From: Primorskyibacter flagellatus | Lineage (GTDB): Bacteria > Pseudomonadota > Alphaproteobacteria > Rhodobacterales > Rhodobacteraceae | DNA: 64,000 bases | Reading direction: 5' to 3' | Assembly: GCF_014638275.1 (NCBI RefSeq) | Contig: NZ_BMFJ01000002.1 | Coordinates: forward strand, 124,001-188,000 | Shown here: positions 16,041-25,629 of the stretch, piece by piece | How the letters are laid out: the number at the start of each line of letters is the position of its first letter | How positions within the stretch are numbered: position 1 is the stretch's first letter | The notes under the pieces: model-generated | What the model was told of the DNA's origin: nothing | Database searches by the model: none | Seen by the model: only the letters and a program-made list of their open reading frames with translations | Program-made: the position numbers and the translations under genes

Positions 16041-18533
16041 TCAGCCGTCCTTGCGGATGGTTTCGTTCTTCGGGTCGTAGGGGCTGTCCTCCGTCACGAC
16101 CGCATCCCAGAGTTTGGTGAACATCCGCACCTTCAGCTTCTTGCCCGGCACGGCGAGCTCGGGGGTGACGTAACCCATGCCGATGCTCTTGCCGAAGGCG
16201 ACGGAGTAACCGCCGGAGGTCAGGCGGCCGACCTTGGTGTCGCCGTCATAGAGCGCCTCGCGGCCCCAGGGATCGGCATCCTCCGGCCCGTCGATCAGCA
16301 GGGTGACGCATTTCGCGCGCACACCGGTCTTCTCCATCGCCGCCTTGCCGTGGAACTCCTTGCCGAGGTCCACGAAGCGCGGCAGGTCGGCTTCAAGCGG
16401 CGTCGCGTCGCGGCCCAGTTCGGTGCCGAAGGCGCGGTAGCTTTTTTCCTGACGCAGCCAGTTCTGGGCGCGGGCACCGACAAGCTTGATGCCGTGCTTC
16501 TCTCCGGCGTCCATCAGCAGGTCGAAGAGGTAGTTCTGCATCTCGATCGGGTGGTGCAGTTCCCAGCCCAGTTCGCCGGTATAGGCGACGCGGATCGCGT
16601 TGACCGGGCACATGCCCAGTTCGATCTGGCGGGCCGAAAGCCAGGGGAACCGCTTGTTGGACAGCGCGGTTTCCGGGTCGGCGTCGCGGATGACCTCTTT
16701 CAGCACGTCGCGCGACTTCGGTCCGGCGATGGCGAAAACGCCCCATTGGGTCGTCACGTCATGGCAGGACATCCAGCCGAAGTCGTCCATCTTGTCCTCG
16801 ATCGCCTTCATCAGGAAATCGCTGTCATAGGCGGTCCATGCGCCGGCGGAGACGAGGTAGTAGGTATCCTCGGCCAGGCGCACGATGGTGTATTCGGTGC
16901 GCGTCGTCCCGGCAGAAGTCAGCGCGTAGGTCAGGTTGATCCGGCCGACCTTCGGCAATTTGTTACAGGTAAACCAGTCGAGGAAGGCGGTGGCCCCCCG
17001 CCCCTTGAGCAGGTGCTTCGTGAAGGCGGTGGCGTCGATCAGGCCGACGCCCTCGCGGATCGCCTTCGCCTCTTCCACAGCGTATTGCCACCAGCCACCG
17101 CGCCGGAAGGACCGGGAGGCGTGATCGTCGAACCCTTGCGGAGCGTAGTAGTTCGGGCGGTCCCACCCGTTGACCTGACCGAACTGTGCGCCGCGCGCCT
17201 TCTGGCGATCGTAGGCCGGAGAGGTACGCAGGGCGCGGGCGCGTTCCCGCTCTTCGTCCGGGTGGTGGAGGATGAAGACGTGTTCGTAGGCTTCCTCGTT
17301 CTTGGCCACCGCGTAGTCGGTGGTCATCCAGGACCCGTAGCGTTTCGGGTCGAGGGAGGCCATGTCGATTTCGGCCTCTCCCTCCACCATCATCTGGGCG
17401 AGGTAGTGGCCGGTGCCGCCGGCGGCCGTGATCCCGAAGGAGAAGCCCTCGGCCAGCCACATGTTGCGCAGGCCCGGTGCGGGGCCGATCAGCGGGTTGC
17501 CGTCGGGGGTGTAGCAGATCGGGCCGTTGAAGTCGTCCTTGAGGCCCACGGTCTCCGACGTCGGCAGGCGGTGGATCATGGACATGTATTCCTCTTCGAT
17601 CCGCTCAAGGTCCAGCGGGAAGAGGTCGGCGCGGAAGCTGTCGGGCACGCCATAGGCAAAGCGCGCGGGTGCGTTGCGTTCGTATGGGCCGAGGATCCAG
17701 CCGCCGCGTTCCTCGCGCACGTACCATTTGGCATCCGCGTCGCGCAGCACCGGATGCTCCGCCCCGCCGTTCCTGCGGTATTCGACCAGCGCCGGGTCGG
17801 GTTCGGTCACGATGAACTGGTGTTCCACCGGGATCGCGGGGGTCTTGATGCCAAGCAGTTTCGCCGTGCGCTGCGCGTGGTTGCCGGTGGCGGTGACGAC
17901 ATGTTCGGCGGTGATGACGGTCTGTTCCTCGGACGGGACGAGGTTGCCGCCGCGCTCGACCATCTTGGTGCAGGTGACCTGCCATTCCGATCCGGTCCAG
18001 TGGTAGGCGTCGACCTGCCACTTGCGCTCGATCATGACGCCGCGTTGGCGCGCGCCCTTGGCCATGGCCATCGTCACGTCAGCCGGATTGATGTAGCCGT
18101 CGGTCGGGTGATAGATCGCCCCCTTCAGGTCATCGACATGCACCAGTGGCCAGCGGTCCTTGATCTGGCCCGGGGTCATCCATTCGTAGGGCACCTCCGC
18201 CGTTTCGGCGGTGGAGGCGTAGAGCATGTATTCGTCCATCCGGTCCTGGGTCTGTGCCATGCGCAGGTTGCCGACGATGGAGAAGCCCGCGTTCAGGCCC
18301 GTCTCTGCCTCGAGCGACTTGTAGAACTCGACCGAATACTTGTGGATGTGGGTGGTCGCATAGCTCATGTTGAACAGCGGCAGCAGCCCGGCGGCGTGCC
18401 AGGTCGAACCGGAGGTCAGTTCGTCGCGTTCCAGCAGCATCACGTCGTTCCAGCCCGCGCGGGCGAGGTGGTAGGCGATCGACGTACCGACGGCACCACC
18501 GCCGACGACAAGGGCTTTGACATGCGACTTCAT
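16041..18533 (-). CDS. dimethylglycine/sarcosine dehydrogenase-like FAD-folate enzyme
   Basis: The 830-residue protein joins an N-terminal DAO-type FAD domain (ALVVGGGAVGTSIAYHLARAG; H46 in STWHAAGL is the position of covalent FAD attachment in this family), a central connector, and a C-terminal aminomethyltransferase/GcvT-like folate domain from about residue 430. This is the layout of dimethylglycine and sarcosine dehydrogenases, which oxidatively demethylate methylated glycines and pass the one-carbon unit to tetrahydrofolate. The exact substrate is uncertain because roseobacters carry many paralogues. It is monocistronic as far as the window shows, with 178 bp to ggt. Confidence 0.88.
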   Translation of the reverse strand: MKSHVKALVVGGGAVGTSIAYHLARAGWNDVMLLERDELTSGSTWHAAGLLPLFNMSYATTHIHKYSVEFYKSLEAETGLNAGFSIVGNLRMAQTQDRMDEYMLYASTAETAEVPYEWMTPGQIKDRWPLVHVDDLKGAIYHPTDGYINPADVTMAMAKGARQRGVMIERKWQVDAYHWTGSEWQVTCTKMVERGGNLVPSEEQTVITAEHVVTATGNHAQRTAKLLGIKTPAIPVEHQFIVTEPDPALVEYRRNGGAEHPVLRDADAKWYVREERGGWILGPYERNAPARFAYGVPDSFRADLFPLDLERIEEEYMSMIHRLPTSETVGLKDDFNGPICYTPDGNPLIGPAPGLRNMWLAEGFSFGITAAGGTGHYLAQMMVEGEAEIDMASLDPKRYGSWMTTDYAVAKNEEAYEHVFILHHPDEERERARALRTSPAYDRQKARGAQFGQVNGWDRPNYYAPQGFDDHASRSFRRGGWWQYAVEEAKAIREGVGLIDATAFTKHLLKGRGATAFLDWFTCNKLPKVGRINLTYALTSAGTTRTEYTIVRLAEDTYYLVSAGAWTAYDSDFLMKAIEDKMDDFGWMSCHDVTTQWGVFAIAGPKSRDVLKEVIRDADPETALSNKRFPWLSARQIELGMCPVNAIRVAYTGELGWELHHPIEMQNYLFDLLMDAGEKHGIKLVGARAQNWLRQEKSYRAFGTELGRDATPLEADLPRFVDLGKEFHGKAAMEKTGVRAKCVTLLIDGPEDADPWGREALYDGDTKVGRLTSGGYSVAFGKSIGMGYVTPELAVPGKKLKVRMFTKLWDAVVTEDSPYDPKNETIRKDG

Positions 18534-18673
18534 GGGCGGGTTCTCCGGGTTGGACCTGTCGCTTTCTGTAGCAGGCGCAGCAACGCGCGGGCGGTCCAGC
18601 CGACATTTCGGATGCGGAAAGCGACAGGGAGGCGGATTTCGTCCGTCCCGGGTCTCATGCGCCTCGTTCGAGC

Positions 18674-18701
18674 GTCATCCTCGGTCCCGACCCGAGGGAG
18701 G
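18674..18701. repeat. degenerate ATCCTCGG...CCCGAGG repeat
   Basis: ATCCTCGG and ACCCGAGG arms around a short centre resemble the intact 9 bp palindrome at 24421-24443. It lies between ggt and the dehydrogenase gene. Confidence 0.45.
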
Positions 18702-18711
18702 GGAGCGTTCC

Positions 18712-20514
18712 CTATTCCCCGTAGGCGATCCCCTCGCGCCGGGGATCCGCTGCCCCCGCCAGCCCGTCCTCCGTCACCGCCACCGCATGCAGACCGCTGT
18801 TCAGATCCGTGATCTCCGTCTCGAACCCCCGCGCCTGCAGCAGGGCGGAAAGCTCCTCCGCCCGCGGTCCGGCCTCCACGTCATAACGGCCGAAGCGATT
18901 GACCGCATGCGCCCCGGAAATGGCCTGCTGGATCTCCGCTCCGTTGAGATACCGCCAGACCGATTCCGCCACATAGCCGATGATCCGGCTCCCGCCCGGA
19001 GAGCCGATGACCAGCGCCGGTTTGCCGTCCTTCAGCACGATGGTCGGCGCCATCGACGACCGGGGGCGCTTGCCCGGCTCCACCCGGTTGGCCACCGGCA
19101 CGCCGCCCTCGTGCGAGCGGAAGGAAAAATCGGTCAACTGGTTGTTCAGCAGGAAGCCGCGCACCATCACCCGCGATCCGAAGGCGTTCTCGATGCTCGA
19201 CGTCAGGGACAGCGCGTTGCCGTAGCTGTCGACGATGGACAGGTGCGTGGTCGACGGCAGCGCCCGTCCGGCGTGGTCCGCCCACAGCAGCGCGTGATCG
19301 AAGGCGGGATTGCCGGGAAAGACCGCCCTGCGTGCTTCGACCGAACCCGCCAGTTCCGCCCGCGCCCGCAGGTATCCGGGATCGAGCAGGCCTTTCACCG
19401 GCACCGGCACGAAATCGCTGTCCGCCAGGTACCGCCCCCGGTCCGCGAAGGCGAGGCGGGAGACATTGCCCATGAGCGTCAGCGCATCGACCTCTCCGGT
19501 CGCATTCGCCGCCCCCTCCGGCGGAGAGGTCGGCGCGGCGGCCGCCATCATCCCGAGGATCTGCCCGACCGCGACCCCGCCCGAGGATGGCGGCCCCATG
19601 CCGCAGACCTCATGCGCCAGCACCTCGACGCAGACCGGGTCCCGCTCCTTGATCGTGTAGTTCCGAAGGTCCCATTCGCTAAGCATCCCCGGACGCACCG
19701 CGCCCTGCACGGCCGCGACGATGTCGGTGGCGATCTCTCCGTCGTAGAAGGGCACGACGCCCTCCTCGGCCATCAGGGTCAAGGTCGCGGCATAGCCCGG
19801 GTTCTGAAGCAGGTCGCCCTGCTTCACCGGCACGCCATCGGGCAGGAAGTAGTCTGCCGTTTCGGGATGCATGGCCAGCCGGTCCGCATCCGCCGCGACC
19901 ATGGCGCCCAGCCGGGCGGACACGGTGAATCCCCCCTCCGCCAGTCCGATTGCCGGGCCGAGAAGTTCGGCCATCGGCTTTTCGCCCCACCTGTCATGCG
20001 CCCCGACCATCAGCGCGGGCGTGCCCGGCACGCCGACCGAAAGCCCGCCGACCACCGCGTCGAAGAAACCGAGAGGCTGGCCCGTTTCGTCCTGGAACAG
20101 CAACGGCGTTGCGTCGAGCGGCGCGGTCTCGCGCCCGTCGAGCGTGAAAAGCTCACCCAGATCCGCGTCGTAGTAGAGGAGAAAGCCACCGCCGCCGAGC
20201 CCGGAGCTCTGCGGTTCCACCAGCCCCAGCACCGCCTGCGCCGCCACCATGGCATCCGCCGCCGTCCCGCCGTCACGCAGCACGTCGGCGCCGGCCTTGA
20301 CTGCCTCGGGATGCGCGGCGGAAATCATCCAGTTCGCCGCGAAGACGGATTTGCCGTCCCGCTTCGCCTCCTGCGAGGCGCGGAGTGCGGGATCCGCAAT
20401 ATCTGCCGAGAGGTCCGTCGTCATCTCGGGCGGGACGGCATCGGTGGCCTGCTGCGCCCCGGCGGGCATGGCAAGGCAGAGGAGGATCAGGGAAAGGCGG
20501 GGAATCCGACGCAT
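18712..20514 (-). CDS. ggt: gamma-glutamyltransferase
   Basis: The 600-residue proenzyme carries the autoprocessing site LPSTTHLSIVD. Thr422 (my count from the start at 20514) becomes the N-terminal nucleophile of the small subunit, and RPRSSMAPTIV and GSPGGSRII supply the active-site lid and oxyanion residues. A signal peptide (MRRIPRLSLILLCLAMPAGA) favours ATG 20514 over the upstream in-frame ATG at 20559. The enzyme should act in the periplasm on glutathione and other gamma-glutamyl compounds; released glutamate and 5-oxoproline would be handled by the pxp genes at the window start. That link is inference. Confidence 0.95.
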   Translation of the reverse strand: MRRIPRLSLILLCLAMPAGAQQATDAVPPEMTTDLSADIADPALRASQEAKRDGKSVFAANWMISAAHPEAVKAGADVLRDGGTAADAMVAAQAVLGLVEPQSSGLGGGGFLLYYDADLGELFTLDGRETAPLDATPLLFQDETGQPLGFFDAVVGGLSVGVPGTPALMVGAHDRWGEKPMAELLGPAIGLAEGGFTVSARLGAMVAADADRLAMHPETADYFLPDGVPVKQGDLLQNPGYAATLTLMAEEGVVPFYDGEIATDIVAAVQGAVRPGMLSEWDLRNYTIKERDPVCVEVLAHEVCGMGPPSSGGVAVGQILGMMAAAAPTSPPEGAANATGEVDALTLMGNVSRLAFADRGRYLADSDFVPVPVKGLLDPGYLRARAELAGSVEARRAVFPGNPAFDHALLWADHAGRALPSTTHLSIVDSYGNALSLTSSIENAFGSRVMVRGFLLNNQLTDFSFRSHEGGVPVANRVEPGKRPRSSMAPTIVLKDGKPALVIGSPGGSRIIGYVAESVWRYLNGAEIQQAISGAHAVNRFGRYDVEAGPRAEELSALLQARGFETEITDLNSGLHAVAVTEDGLAGAADPRREGIAYGE

Positions 20515-20745
20515 CGGGCAGGCTCCGATTCTGGTGAGGTGCGACAATGATAGCGGCAATTCCCGGGAGGACCATTATTCCGACTGGCGGAATTGATGCC
20601 CGCAAATCGGAATTTCGCGGCGTCCTGTCGCGGTAAAGGGTCGATTTTGATCTGTCCCCCCTGCCTTCAAGATTATATCACATCGCGAGAACCGCGCGCC
20701 GCGAATCCGCGGCGTGCCCCGGAATTGCAAAGGGAGAGACCGCAG

Positions 20746-21504
20746 ATGAAGGTGCTTGTGCCTGTCAAACGCGTGATCGACTACAACGTGAAGGTCCGCG
20801 TGAAGGCGGACGGATCGGGCGTCGATCTTGCCAACGTGAAAATGTCGATGAACCCCTTCGACGAAATCGCCGTCGAAGAGGCGATCCGCCTGAAGGAGGC
20901 CGGGAAGGCCGAAGAGGTCGTCGTCGTCTCCATCGGCGTCAAGCAGGCGCAGGAAACCCTGCGGACCGCGCTGGCCATGGGCGCAGACCGCGCGATCCTC
21001 GTCACTGCCGCCGATGACGTGCACACCGACATCGAACCGCTGGCCGTCGCCAAAATCCTCAAGGCCGTGATCGACGAAGAGGCCCCGGGCCTGGTCATTG
21101 CCGGCAAGCAGGCGATCGACAACGACATGAACGCGACCGGCCAGATGCTGGCGGCGCTGCTTGGCTGGTCGCAGGCGACCTTCGCCAACGAGCTGTCCAT
21201 CGACGGCGATTCGGCCACTGTCACCCGCGAGGTCGACGGCGGCCTGCAGACCATCAAGGTCAAGCTGCCCGCCATCGTCACCGCCGACCTGCGCCTGAAC
21301 GAACCGCGCTATGCGTCGCTGCCGAACATCATGAAGGCGAAGAAGAAGCCGCTGGACGAAAAGACCGCCGCCGACTTCGGCGTCGATGTCGCACCGCGGC
21401 TGGAGATCGTGAAGACCTCCGAACCCGAGGCCCGCAAGGCCGGTGAGATGGTGCCGGACGTCGACACGCTGATTGCGAAACTCAAAGAGAAGGGGATCGT
21501 CTGA
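20746..21504 (+). CDS. etfB: electron transfer flavoprotein subunit beta
   Basis: The 252-residue subunit begins [16 protein letters not shown] and has the AMP/nucleotide-binding stretches typical of EtfB ([38 protein letters not shown]). Together with EtfA it collects electrons from acyl-CoA dehydrogenases and dimethylglycine/sarcosine-type dehydrogenases and hands them to ETF-ubiquinone oxidoreductase. ATG 20746 has AAGGGAGA 10 bp upstream; in-frame ATGs from 20593 lie in the leader. An AT-rich ttatatc at 20673-20679 may be part of the promoter, but no convincing -35 is seen. Stop and etfA start share a base (TGATG). Confidence 0.97.
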   Translation: MKVLVPVKRVIDYNVKVRVKADGSGVDLANVKMSMNPFDEIAVEEAIRLKEAGKAEEVVVVSIGVKQAQETLRTALAMGADRAILVTAADDVHTDIEPLAVAKILKAVIDEEAPGLVIAGKQAIDNDMNATGQMLAALLGWSQATFANELSIDGDSATVTREVDGGLQTIKVKLPAIVTADLRLNEPRYASLPNIMKAKKKPLDEKTAADFGVDVAPRLEIVKTSEPEARKAGEMVPDVDTLIAKLKEKGIV

Positions 21505-22430
21505 TGGCCGTTCTTCTGCTTGCCGAAATCAACGACGGCGCGCTGGCGATGGACGCCACCGCCAAGGCCGTGTCGGGCGCGAAGGCCCTGGGCGACGTGA
21601 CGGTTTTGGCCGTTGGCGCGAAGGCCAAGGATGCCGCCGCCGAAGCCGCCAAGATCGACGGCGTCAAGGCCGTGCTGGTCGCCGAGGATGCGCTCTACGG
21701 CCACCGCCTCGCGGAGCCGACCGCGGCGCTGATCGTGTCGCTGGCCGGGGACTATTCCCACATCGTCGCCCCGGCGACGACCGACGCCAAGAACATCATG
21801 CCGCGCGTCGCCGCGCTGCTGGACGTGATGATCCTGACCGACGTGACCGGTGTGGTCGACGCCGACACGTTCGAGCGTCCGATCTACGCCGGCAACGCGA
21901 TCCAGACCGTGAAGTCCAAGGACGCGAAGAAGGTCATCACCTTCCGGACCTCCACCTTCGACGCGGCCGGTGACGGCGGCTCCGCCTCTGTCTCCGACGC
22001 CGCCACGGCCGAGGATCCGGGCCTGTCGGAATGGGTCGAGGACAAGGTCGCGGCCTCTGACCGCCCGGAACTCACCTCCGCAGGCGTCGTTGTCTCGGGC
22101 GGGCGCGGTGTCGGCTCCAAAGACGACTTCGCCCTGATCGAGAAGCTCGCCGACAAGCTGGGCGCCGCCGTCGGCGCATCCCGTGCGGCGGTCGACTCCG
22201 GTTACGCCCCGAACGACTGGCAGGTCGGCCAGACCGGCAAGGTCGTGGCACCGGACCTTTACGTTGCGGTCGGCATCTCGGGCGCGATCCAGCACCTTGC
22301 CGGGATGAAGGACTCCAAGGTCATCGTCGCGATCAACAAGGACGAAGAGGCCCCGATCTTCCAGGTCGCCGACTATGGACTGGTTGCAGACCTTTTCACC
22401 GCCGTGCCGGAACTGGTCGAAAAGCTCTGA
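21504..22430 (+). CDS. etfA: electron transfer flavoprotein subunit alpha
   Basis: The 308-residue FAD-binding subunit has the C-terminal EtfA signature: [14 protein letters not shown], then [38 protein letters not shown] and [18 protein letters not shown]. The length is normal. It forms the soluble cytoplasmic heterodimer with EtfB. It is followed after 28 bp by a strong terminator shared with the convergent gene. Partner dehydrogenases encoded nearby are the dimethylglycine dehydrogenase-like protein and enzymes of acyl-CoA metabolism. Confidence 0.97.
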   Translation: MAVLLLAEINDGALAMDATAKAVSGAKALGDVTVLAVGAKAKDAAAEAAKIDGVKAVLVAEDALYGHRLAEPTAALIVSLAGDYSHIVAPATTDAKNIMPRVAALLDVMILTDVTGVVDADTFERPIYAGNAIQTVKSKDAKKVITFRTSTFDAAGDGGSASVSDAATAEDPGLSEWVEDKVAASDRPELTSAGVVVSGGRGVGSKDDFALIEKLADKLGAAVGASRAAVDSGYAPNDWQVGQTGKVVAPDLYVAVGISGAIQHLAGMKDSKVIVAINKDEEAPIFQVADYGLVADLFTAVPELVEKL

Positions 22431-22458
22431 TTTCGGGCCCCTGCCTCGGAACGAAGAC

Positions 22459-22485
22459 AAAGGCCCGCCGCACCGGCGGGCCTTT
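22459..22485. terminator. bidirectional terminator between etfA and a convergent gene
   Basis: An exact 12 bp stem AAAGGCCCGCCG / CGGCGGGCCTTT with a 3-base loop has A and T runs at its two ends, so it can stop both strands. Its last base is the final base of the stop codon of the opposing gene. Confidence 0.85.
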
Positions 22486-23372
22486 CATGTTTGCGGGATG
22501 TCGTCCGCCCGGCGTTGCGGTCGGTCCTGCTCCTCAGTGGCCTCCGGCACCAGCCGCCGCAGCGCTGCGGCGATGTTCGCGGCATTCTCCGCATGCGCGC
22601 AGGCATTGAACTGGGTCCGGGCCGCCGCCGCTTCCATCTGCGAAAACACCATGCCCTCCGTTCCGGCCTGCGCCTCCGGCACGGTTTCCACGACCTCCGC
22701 AACCTTGCCGCGCAACCGGTCGATCATCTCTCCGTCGACGAACAGCGGATCCCCCTGCTCTGCCATGGGCATCCGGCAGGATAAATCCACCGACATCGGC
22801 CGCGTTGAGAACCAGTTGAGCACGACCGGCCCGTCGATCGCCGCGATCAGGTCGCCCATGCGCGCCACCCAGGCCTCTTTGAGCTCTGCCACGAGGATCG
22901 CGAAACGCTCCGGCGAAAGGTCCTCAAGGTGACACAGCAAGTGGCGCGTGTAATGGAACGCGGTGAAATCCACGTCCCGGTAGATCGTCTTGAGCAGGGC
23001 CGAGGCCTGCACGAACCGGTCATTCCGGCGCGGATGAACCGTGTAATAGCGGTTCGACAGGTTCTGCGCGCCAAGCACCTTGAGCACCGTGACAGTCGCC
23101 CCCCGGGTCAGGTCCATCAGAGACGAATCGCTGAGGTAGAGATCCGCCCCCGCGTTCACCACGCCCAGGTTCACCGCCGGGATCCCGGTCTCTTCCGCCA
23201 CCAGCGACGGGAAAGGGGTCTGCAGGAATTTGCCGTAGGTCGCCGTTCCGCCAAGGAACAGTACATGCGGTTCCCGCAGGTCCTGCTTCGGCCCGCGGAA
23301 CAGCAGCTGCGACGCGCCGTACCGGCACGGTCTGTAATCCAGGCCTTTCGGCCCGAGTCGTTCGAAGGTCAT
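22485..23372 (-). CDS. DUF6473-like hypothetical protein
   Basis: The 295-residue soluble protein starts [22 protein letters not shown] and has [23 protein letters not shown] followed by [14 protein letters not shown], a pattern I associate with the DUF6473 family of Rhodobacteraceae and reminiscent of SGNH-type hydrolase segments (GGT, then N). No verified catalytic triad can be named. It is encoded convergently to etfA, divergently from hbd, and its stop codon touches the shared terminator. Function unknown. Confidence 0.7.
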   Translation of the reverse strand: MTFERLGPKGLDYRPCRYGASQLLFRGPKQDLREPHVLFLGGTATYGKFLQTPFPSLVAEETGIPAVNLGVVNAGADLYLSDSSLMDLTRGATVTVLKVLGAQNLSNRYYTVHPRRNDRFVQASALLKTIYRDVDFTAFHYTRHLLCHLEDLSPERFAILVAELKEAWVARMGDLIAAIDGPVVLNWFSTRPMSVDLSCRMPMAEQGDPLFVDGEMIDRLRGKVAEVVETVPEAQAGTEGMVFSQMEAAAARTQFNACAHAENAANIAAALRRLVPEATEEQDRPQRRADDIPQT

Positions 23373-23517
23373 CCCAACACCACATTTTTTTCACCCGCCC
23401 CCTGTGTGACCCGAGAATCTTTCCATTCCCCTAAATCTGGCATTAACGGCAATTCCTCTGTACTTGCGGGGCGGGGCGGTATTGGCCACTCTGCAACCAG
23501 CAAGTACGGGGGACGCG

Positions 23518-24393
23518 ATGGAGATCAAATCGGTAGGCGTGATCGGCGCAGGCCAGATGGGCAACGGCATCGCCCATGTCTGTGCGCTGGCGGGCTATGA
23601 CGTCATCATGACCGACATCAGCCAGGAAGCGCTTGACCGCGCGGTGACCCAGATCGACCGCAACCTCGCGCGGCAGGTCAGCCGCGGGCTGGTGAGCGAG
23701 GAGGACAAGACCGCCGCGCAGTCCCGTATCCGGACCACCCAGACTCTGGCCGACCTCGGCCCGACCGACCTGGTGATCGAGGCCGCGACGGAGCGCGAGA
23801 CCATCAAGGATTCGATCTTCAAGGACCTGCTGCCGCACCTGAAGCCCGAGACGATCCTGACCTCGAACACCTCCTCCATCTCGATCACCCGGCTCGCCTC
23901 GCGCACGGACCGGCCCGAGAAGTTCATGGGCTTTCACTTCATGAACCCGGTGCCGGTGATGCAGCTGGTCGAACTGATCCGCGGCATCGCGACGGATCAG
24001 GAAACCTACGACGCCTGCCTCGCCGTGGTCGAAAAGCTGGGCAAGACGGCGGCGAGCGCAGAGGACTTTCCCGCCTTCATCGTCAACCGCATCCTGATGC
24101 CGATGATCAACGAGGCGGTCTACGTGCTTTACGAGGGCGTCGGCAACGTAAAGTCCATCGACGGGTCGATGAAGCTGGGCGCGAACCACCCAATGGGCCC
24201 GCTCGAACTGGCGGATTTCATCGGGCTGGACACCTGCCTTGCGATCATGAACGTGCTGCACGACGGGCTGGCCGATACGAAGTACCGCCCCTGCCCCCTG
24301 CTGACGAAATACGTCGAGGCCGGTTGGCTGGGCCGCAAGACCGGCCGGGGCTTCTATGACTATCGCGGGGAAACGCCTGTTCCAACCAGGTAG
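23518..24393 (+). CDS. hbd: 3-hydroxybutyryl-CoA dehydrogenase
   Basis: The 291-residue enzyme has the N-terminal NAD-binding motif VGVIGAGQMGNGIAHVCALAG and the catalytic histidine H140 in FMGFHFMNPVPVM. The C-terminal domain has GANHPMGPLELADFIGLDTCL and ends GRKTGRGFYDY. It interconverts acetoacetyl-CoA and 3-hydroxybutyryl-CoA in the cytoplasm, which suits the ethylmalonyl-CoA pathway and butyrate/PHB metabolism, with ccr and ecm about 4 kb away. ATG 23518 is preceded by cggggga; the in-frame ATG at 23464 is less likely. Confidence 0.95.
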   Translation: MEIKSVGVIGAGQMGNGIAHVCALAGYDVIMTDISQEALDRAVTQIDRNLARQVSRGLVSEEDKTAAQSRIRTTQTLADLGPTDLVIEAATERETIKDSIFKDLLPHLKPETILTSNTSSISITRLASRTDRPEKFMGFHFMNPVPVMQLVELIRGIATDQETYDACLAVVEKLGKTAASAEDFPAFIVNRILMPMINEAVYVLYEGVGNVKSIDGSMKLGANHPMGPLELADFIGLDTCLAIMNVLHDGLADTKYRPCPLLTKYVEAGWLGRKTGRGFYDYRGETPVPTR

Positions 24394-24417
24394 GCCCCCG
24401 CATCCGTCCCGCGGGCC

Positions 24418-24444
24418 GTCATCCTCGGGCTTGACCCGAGGATC
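24418..24444. repeat. GTCATCCTCGGG...CCCGAGGATC palindromic repeat
   Basis: Exact 9 bp arms ATCCTCGGG / CCCGAGGAT around CTTGA. This is a common alphaproteobacterial intergenic palindrome. It lies in the 151 bp gap between the convergent hbd and DoxX-like genes, where no other feature is seen. Confidence 0.7.
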
Positions 24445-24544
24445 TTCCTCCGTCCATCGCGAGCGCAGACCGAAGGTCCCCGGCTCATTACCCGGGACGT
24501 CGCCGCCCCCCGCAACCGCGGGCAGGCGATGTGGGACAGGCCGG

Positions 24545-24910
24545 CTACCGCCAGCGGACGAAACGGCCCGGGCCATGCGCCCAGAGCACCAGCAGCCCGC
24601 CCGCAATCGCCCAGTTCTTGACCGCGATCGTCACCTGCCAGGGGTCCGACCGCAGCTGCCAGTGAAACCAGCTGGTGAAGATGCAGTAGACCGCGAGGAT
24701 CAGCGCCCATACCCGCACCCGCGGCCCACAGACCAGACAAACCGCCGCCATCAGGTTGAACGCCGCCACCGGCCAGACGAACCACCCCGGCAGGCCGATG
24801 CTGCGGATCATGCCCGCGACCGGCCCGGGGTCCGAAACCTTCTGCACGAACCCGCCGAGGAACAGCATCGCGATCAGCACACGACCGGCCAGGTCGGCAA
24901 GGTCCCGCAT
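24545..24910 (-). CDS. DoxX-like small membrane protein
   Basis: The 121-residue protein has four likely membrane segments and the DoxX-type opening LAGRVLIAMLFLGGFVQKVSDP. The family contains membrane redox-associated and uncharacterised proteins. ATG 24910 shares its A with the SDR stop (TGATG); GTG 24913 would add one residue. It is the last gene of the coupled helicase-SDR-DoxX operon. The function is unknown. Confidence 0.7.
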   Translation of the reverse strand: MRDLADLAGRVLIAMLFLGGFVQKVSDPGPVAGMIRSIGLPGWFVWPVAAFNLMAAVCLVCGPRVRVWALILAVYCIFTSWFHWQLRSDPWQVTIAVKNWAIAGGLLVLWAHGPGRFVRWR

Positions 24911-25629
24911 CACCCTCGCCCGATATAAGGCATCTTGGTCGCCATCACCGTCATGAACTGCACGTTGGCCTCTGGCGGAAGCTCCGCCATGTGCAACACC
25001 GCCTCCGCCGCGTGAGAGACATCCATCGACGGCGGCGGATTGTCCGGGGTCCGCGCGATCAGCCCCTCGAGCAGCTCCGTCCGCGCATTGCCGATGTCGA
25101 TCTGCCCGCAGGCGATGTCAAAGGCCCGCCCGTCCAGCGACAGCGCCCGCGTCATGCCGGTCACCGCGTGCTTCGTCGTGGTATAGGCCACCGCCCCCTC
25201 GCGCGGGACATGCGCCGAAATCGACCCGTTGTTGATGATCCGCCCGCCCTGCGGCACCTGCGCCTTCATCTGGGCGAAGGCCGCCCGGGCGCACAGGAAC
25301 ATGCCCGTCACGTTCACGTCCACCACCTGCCGCCATTCCGCCAGCGACAGCCCGTCGATGGTGTCCGACCGCCCGAACATGCCCGCGTTGTTGAACAGCA
25401 CGTCGATCCGCCCGGCTTCGGCGACAAACCGGTCGAAGACCGCCTCCACCGCCGCCTCGTCCGTGACATCGCCCGGCAGGATCACCGCGCCCGACTGCCC
25501 GCCGAAGACCGAGCGGAGCACGTCCTCCCGCCGCGCCATCACCCCGACCCGCCAGCCGCGTGCAAGAAACAGCTCTGCCGTCGCCCGGCCGATGCCGCCG
25601 CTGGCCCCCGTCACAAGTACCGCCTTCAA
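24910..25629 (-). CDS. short-chain dehydrogenase/reductase, TTG start
   Basis: The 239-residue SDR has the NAD(P)-binding VLVTGASGGIGRATAEL at its very N-terminus, the structural NNAGMF motif, and a Tyr-x3-Lys (YTTTK) active site near residue 149, with NNGSIS providing the serine. The frame is open far upstream but that part is low-complexity sequence inside the helicase gene. A TTG at 25629 overlaps the helicase stop (TTGA) and has GGAGG 7 bp upstream, so I chose it. The substrate is unknown. Confidence 0.85.
   Translation of the reverse strand: MKAVLVTGASGGIGRATAELFLARGWRVGVMARREDVLRSVFGGQSGAVILPGDVTDEAAVEAVFDRFVAEAGRIDVLFNNAGMFGRSDTIDGLSLAEWRQVVDVNVTGMFLCARAAFAQMKAQVPQGGRIINNGSISAHVPREGAVAYTTTKHAVTGMTRALSLDGRAFDIACGQIDIGNARTELLEGLIARTPDNPPPSMDVSHAAEAVLHMAELPPEANVQFMTVMATKMPYIGRG

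Noticed and set aside
16350..18812. An 820-codon plus-strand open frame opposite the dimethylglycine dehydrogenase-like gene
   Set aside because: The minus-strand gene has clear FAD and folate-domain motifs; the plus-strand translation shows none.
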